NCBI GenBank assembly: GCA_031280065.1
Contig: JAITHH010000215.1
Coordinates: forward strand, 1 to 8,516
Length of the DNA stretch: 8,516 nt
DNA from: Treponema sp.
Lineage (GTDB): Bacteria; Spirochaetota; Spirochaetia; Treponematales; Breznakiellaceae
Direction of reading: 5' to 3'
The notes beneath the pieces were generated by a model that ran no database searches, was not told the origin of the DNA, and worked only from the letters and a program-made list of their open reading frames with translations. A program made the translations under genes and the position numbers. How positions within the stretch are numbered: the stretch's first letter is position 1; the number at the start of each line of letters is the position of its first letter. Below, one piece after another: positions 5,760-8,516 of the stretch.

Positions 5760-7175
5760 ATGGAACAGGCAAGAATCGGTTTGTTCGGCATAGGGCTAGA
5801 CACCTACTGGGCCCAGTTTGAGGGACTTTTGGACCGGCTCAAGGGCTATCAAAAACGCATCAACGAAGGGCTGGCGCAAAAGGGCCTTGAGGTGATAGAT
5901 GCGGGTTTGGCGGATAATCCCGGCGCTGCCAGGGAAGCCGCGGCCCTCTTTGCCGAAAAGCGGGTGGAGGCGGTGTTTCTGTACATCTCCACCTACGCCC
6001 TCTCCCATACGGTCCTGCCGGTGGCCCAAAGTCTGAATGTTCCGGTGATCATCCTCAATCTCCAGCCTTCGCGGGCCATAGATTATCAAAAGATCAACGC
6101 CCTGGGCGACCGGGGAAAAATGACCGGCGAATGGCTCGCCCACTGCCAGGCCTGTTCCGCGCCGGAAATCGCCAATGTCTTCAACAACGCGGGACTCCAG
6201 TACGACATCGTTACCGGCTGGCTTGATGACCCCGAAGCATGGCAGATAATTGAAGACTGGTGCGCCGCGATCAGGGTACGGGCCGCGCTGCGGGATACCC
6301 GCATCGGCATACTGGGGCATTATTACTGTGGTATGCTGGACGTGTATACCGATGTTACCCGGCTGGCCGCGGTTTTCGGCAGCCATTTTGAACTCCTCGA
6401 AATGGACTGGCTCAAGGCCCTGTGGGACAAGGTCAGCGCGGAAGATATTACGCGAAAACGGAAACAGTTTGATTCCGCGTTTGCCGTATCCCCGGAATGT
6501 GACGAATACGAACTTGACCGGGCCGCAAAAACCTCCTCTGCGCTGGATGCCCTGATCGCTGAACAAAACCTGGGGGCCCTGGCCTATTATTACGAAGGCG
6601 GGGGTGATCATGAAAACATCGTTACCTCGGTTATCGCGGGCAATACCCTCCTTACCGCGGGGCATGTGCCGGTGGCCGGTGAATGTGAAGTGAAAAACGC
6701 GGTGGCCATGAAGATCATGGACTGCCTTGGGGCCGGCGGTTCCTTCTCGGAATTCTACGCCATGGATTTTAACGATGATGTGATCCTCTGGGGGCATGAC
6801 GGCCCCGCGCATCCGGCAATTGCCGAAGGGCCCGTGGGATTGGTGCCCCTGCCGGTGTACCACGGCAAGCCCGGCAAGGGCCTTTCGATTCAGATGAGCG
6901 TCAGGCATGGGCCGGTTACGCTCCTGGCGGTGGTGCAGGGGCCGGGGGGCTCCACGTTTCTCCTCTGCGCCCAGGGGGAATCCGTTCCCGGCCCGGTCCT
7001 GGAAATCGGCAACACCAACAGCCGTTACCGTTTTGCCATCGGCGCGAGGGAACTGGTGAACCGCTGGTCAAAAGCCGGGCCGGCCCACCACTGCGCCATC
7101 GGGATCGGGCATATCGCCGGGAAGATCGAAAAACTGGCCTCCCTTTTGGGAATCGAATGCCGCAGGGTGTGTTAG
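5760..7175 (+). CDS. L-arabinose/L-fucose isomerase-like family protein
   Basis: Predicted aldose-ketose isomerase of the AraA/FucI fold, 471 aa from ATG 5760 (AraA is about 500). The N-terminus [20 protein letters not shown] is the family's Rossmann-like first strand and helix; [19 protein letters not shown] (69-87) and [10 protein letters not shown] (94-103) continue it. Four metal ligands of AraA have counterparts in the right order: E308 in [10 protein letters not shown]331 in SEFYAMDF, H346 in WGHDGP and H443 or H444 in [11 protein letters not shown] Mn-dependent active site is therefore probably intact. The rest differs enough from textbook AraA that substrate is uncertain: L-arabinose, L-fucose, or another pentose or deoxysugar. 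It is divergent from the AraC-family gene, and the sugar ABC ATPase begins 13 bp downstream, so uptake and first catabolic step appear to be co-expressed. Assignment to the superfamily is firm; the specific reaction is inferred. Confidence 0.85.
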   Translation: MEQARIGLFGIGLDTYWAQFEGLLDRLKGYQKRINEGLAQKGLEVIDAGLADNPGAAREAAALFAEKRVEAVFLYISTYALSHTVLPVAQSLNVPVIILNLQPSRAIDYQKINALGDRGKMTGEWLAHCQACSAPEIANVFNNAGLQYDIVTGWLDDPEAWQIIEDWCAAIRVRAALRDTRIGILGHYYCGMLDVYTDVTRLAAVFGSHFELLEMDWLKALWDKVSAEDITRKRKQFDSAFAVSPECDEYELDRAAKTSSALDALIAEQNLGALAYYYEGGGDHENIVTSVIAGNTLLTAGHVPVAGECEVKNAVAMKIMDCLGAGGSFSEFYAMDFNDDVILWGHDGPAHPAIAEGPVGLVPLPVYHGKPGKGLSIQMSVRHGPVTLLAVVQGPGGSTFLLCAQGESVPGPVLEIGNTNSRYRFAIGARELVNRWSKAGPAHHCAIGIGHIAGKIEKLASLLGIECRRVC

Positions 7176-7188
7176 GAGCAGCTTGAAC

Positions 7189-8516
7189 ATGGAGCATATT
7201 CTGGAACTGCGCGGGGTGTCTAAAACGTTTCCCGGGGTCAAGGCCCTGGATAAGGTTCACTTTGAACTCAAGCCTGGAGAGATTCACGCGCTCATGGGGG
7301 AAAACGGCGCGGGGAAATCCACCTTTATCAAAATCATCACCGGCGTATACCAGCCTGACTTTGGGGAAGTCTTCATCAATGGCGAACCCGCGGCGGTCAA
7401 ATCGCCGCTGGATGCCCAGGCCCTGGGGATCGCCGCCATTTACCAGCATGTTACCTGTTTCCCCGACATTACCGTGGCGGAAAATATTTTCATGGGCCAC
7501 GAGAAAACCGCGAAACCCTTTGGCCGCGTTGACTGGAAAACCATGAACCGGGAAGCCCAGGAACTCCTGGATCGGCTTGACGCGAATTTCGACAGCCGGG
7601 CCGAAATGGGGAGTCTCTCCGTGGCCCAGCAGCAGATCGTGGAAATCGCCAAGGCCCTTTCGGCTAACGCCCGGATCATCATCATGGACGAGCCGACGGC
7701 CCCGCTTTCCAACCGGGAATGTGAGGACCTGTACCATATCACCGAGGGTTTGCGGGATAAAGGGGTTTCCATTATTTTTATTTCCCACCGCTTCGAGGAT
7801 ATACGCCGCCTGGCAGACCGGGTAACGGTGTTCCGGGACGGCAAATACATCAACACCTGGGACAGGGCCGGCGTGGTTGAACACGACCTAGTGGTCGCCA
7901 TGGTGGGGCGGGAAATCGTCCAGTTTTTCCCCCAGCGGGATACAATCCCGGGAGGGGAAATTTTCCGCATAGAGGGGCTTTCCAGAACCGGCTATTTCCG
8001 GGACGTGAGCTTTTCCGTCCGTTCCGGGGAGATACTGGCCCTCACCGGTCTTGTAGGCGCGGGGCGCACCGAGGTATGCGAGGCGATTTACGGTATTAGC
8101 TCCTACGATTCGGGCAGCATCAGGCTGAACGGAAAGAAACTTCCCCCCCAAAAACCGAGCGGGGCCATAGCTTCCGGCATCGGCTATCTTCCTGAAGACC
8201 GGCTCAAACAGGGACTGGTGCTCCGCTGGGAAATCGCCAAGAACATTACCCTTCCGGCGCTCAAAAAATTTCTCCGTTACGGCATGGTAGACCTCAAAAA
8301 GGAAAATCAGGAAGCCGGGGAACTTGCCGGTAAACTGGGGGTCAAGGCGGTGAGCGTCCACGACAGGGTTTCTACCCTTTCCGGCGGCAATCAGCAAAAG
8401 GTCATCGTGGCGAAACTCCTGACCGGCGACATGAAGCTGATCATCCTTGACGAGCCGACCAAGGGCGTTGACGTGGGCGCGAAGACCGCCATTTACGAGA
8501 TCATGAACGAACTGGT
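7189..8516 (+). CDS. Sugar ABC transporter ATP-binding protein (RbsA/MglA/XylG type), 3' end outside the window
   Basis: Two-domain ATPase that powers carbohydrate import at the inner face of the cytoplasmic membrane; 442 codons are visible of roughly 500 expected. First domain: Walker A GENGAGKST (37-45), Q-loop YQH (85-87), family-typical signature LSVAQQQ (143-149) in place of LSGGQ, Walker B IIIMDE (163-168), H-loop H200. The linker ends in the usual MVGR (238-241). Second domain: degenerate Walker A GLVGAGRTE (287-295), GYLPEDR (332-338), signature LSGGNQQ (397-403), and LIILDEPTKGVDVG (417-430). This tandem layout with degenerate second Walker A is characteristic of the CUT2 family (ribose, galactose, xylose, arabinose importers). 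ATG 7189 has AGGAG at 7174-7178 overlapping the isomerase stop, 10 nt away. It follows the isomerase by 13 bp, so the two are surely co-transcribed; permease and periplasmic binding protein genes are expected beyond the window. The substrate cannot be read from the ATPase. Confidence 0.95.
   Translation, partial: MEHILELRGVSKTFPGVKALDKVHFELKPGEIHALMGENGAGKSTFIKIITGVYQPDFGEVFINGEPAAVKSPLDAQALGIAAIYQHVTCFPDITVAENIFMGHEKTAKPFGRVDWKTMNREAQELLDRLDANFDSRAEMGSLSVAQQQIVEIAKALSANARIIIMDEPTAPLSNRECEDLYHITEGLRDKGVSIIFISHRFEDIRRLADRVTVFRDGKYINTWDRAGVVEHDLVVAMVGREIVQFFPQRDTIPGGEIFRIEGLSRTGYFRDVSFSVRSGEILALTGLVGAGRTEVCEAIYGISSYDSGSIRLNGKKLPPQKPSGAIASGIGYLPEDRLKQGLVLRWEIAKNITLPALKKFLRYGMVDLKKENQEAGELAGKLGVKAVSVHDRVSTLSGGNQQKVIVAKLLTGDMKLIILDEPTKGVDVGAKTAIYEIMNEL

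Noticed and set aside
5796..6908. 370-codon open frame on the minus strand opposite the isomerase
   Set aside because: Shadow of the isomerase gene; no domain motifs and no ribosome site considered convincing.
6916..7884. 322-codon open frame on the minus strand opposite the ABC ATPase
   Set aside because: Shadow of the ATPase, whose Walker and signature motifs fix the + strand frame.

Overview
The window looks like a chromosomal stretch from a G+C-rich spirochaete, probably a Treponema relative. The main pointer is the small PUR-alpha-type nucleic-acid-binding protein at 1731-2015, a family known from Borrelia (BpuR) and treponemes but also from Bacteroidetes. The other gene families are widespread, so the assignment is moderate and no species is claimed.

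Left part (1-3221, + strand): a housekeeping-type run of a phosphoglucomutase/phosphomannomutase (5' end outside the window), the PUR protein, and a HemW-like radical SAM protein. Short gaps suggest one operon. The PUR-HemW gap holds overlapping GC-rich inverted repeats. HemW meets a gene on the opposite strand, with only 16 bp between the two stop codons.

Middle part (3238-5665, - strand): two sugar-type regulators, a ROK-family (NagC/XylR-like) repressor and an AraC-family regulator with a cupin-like sensor domain. The 406 bp between them are almost filled by an unusual tandem array: a 21-bp unit in about 15 copies with no indels and an invariant 10-bp core. The array starts at the -35 element of the ROK promoter and ends at the AraC stop codon. 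This is the most striking feature of the window.

Right part (5760-8516, + strand): divergent from the AraC gene lie an L-arabinose/L-fucose isomerase-like protein with its metal ligands intact, and the start of a two-domain sugar ABC transporter ATPase (RbsA/MglA/XylG type) that runs off the window. Permease and binding-protein genes would be expected just beyond.

Taken together, 3238-8516 reads as a sugar (probably pentose or deoxyhexose) uptake and isomerisation locus under two regulators. The AraC protein probably controls the divergent isomerase-transporter operon. The ROK protein could sense the sugar or a derivative. The array is well placed to be a multi-site control region for the ROK gene. 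That regulatory model is inference; the array and the promoter-like elements are read directly from the sequence.
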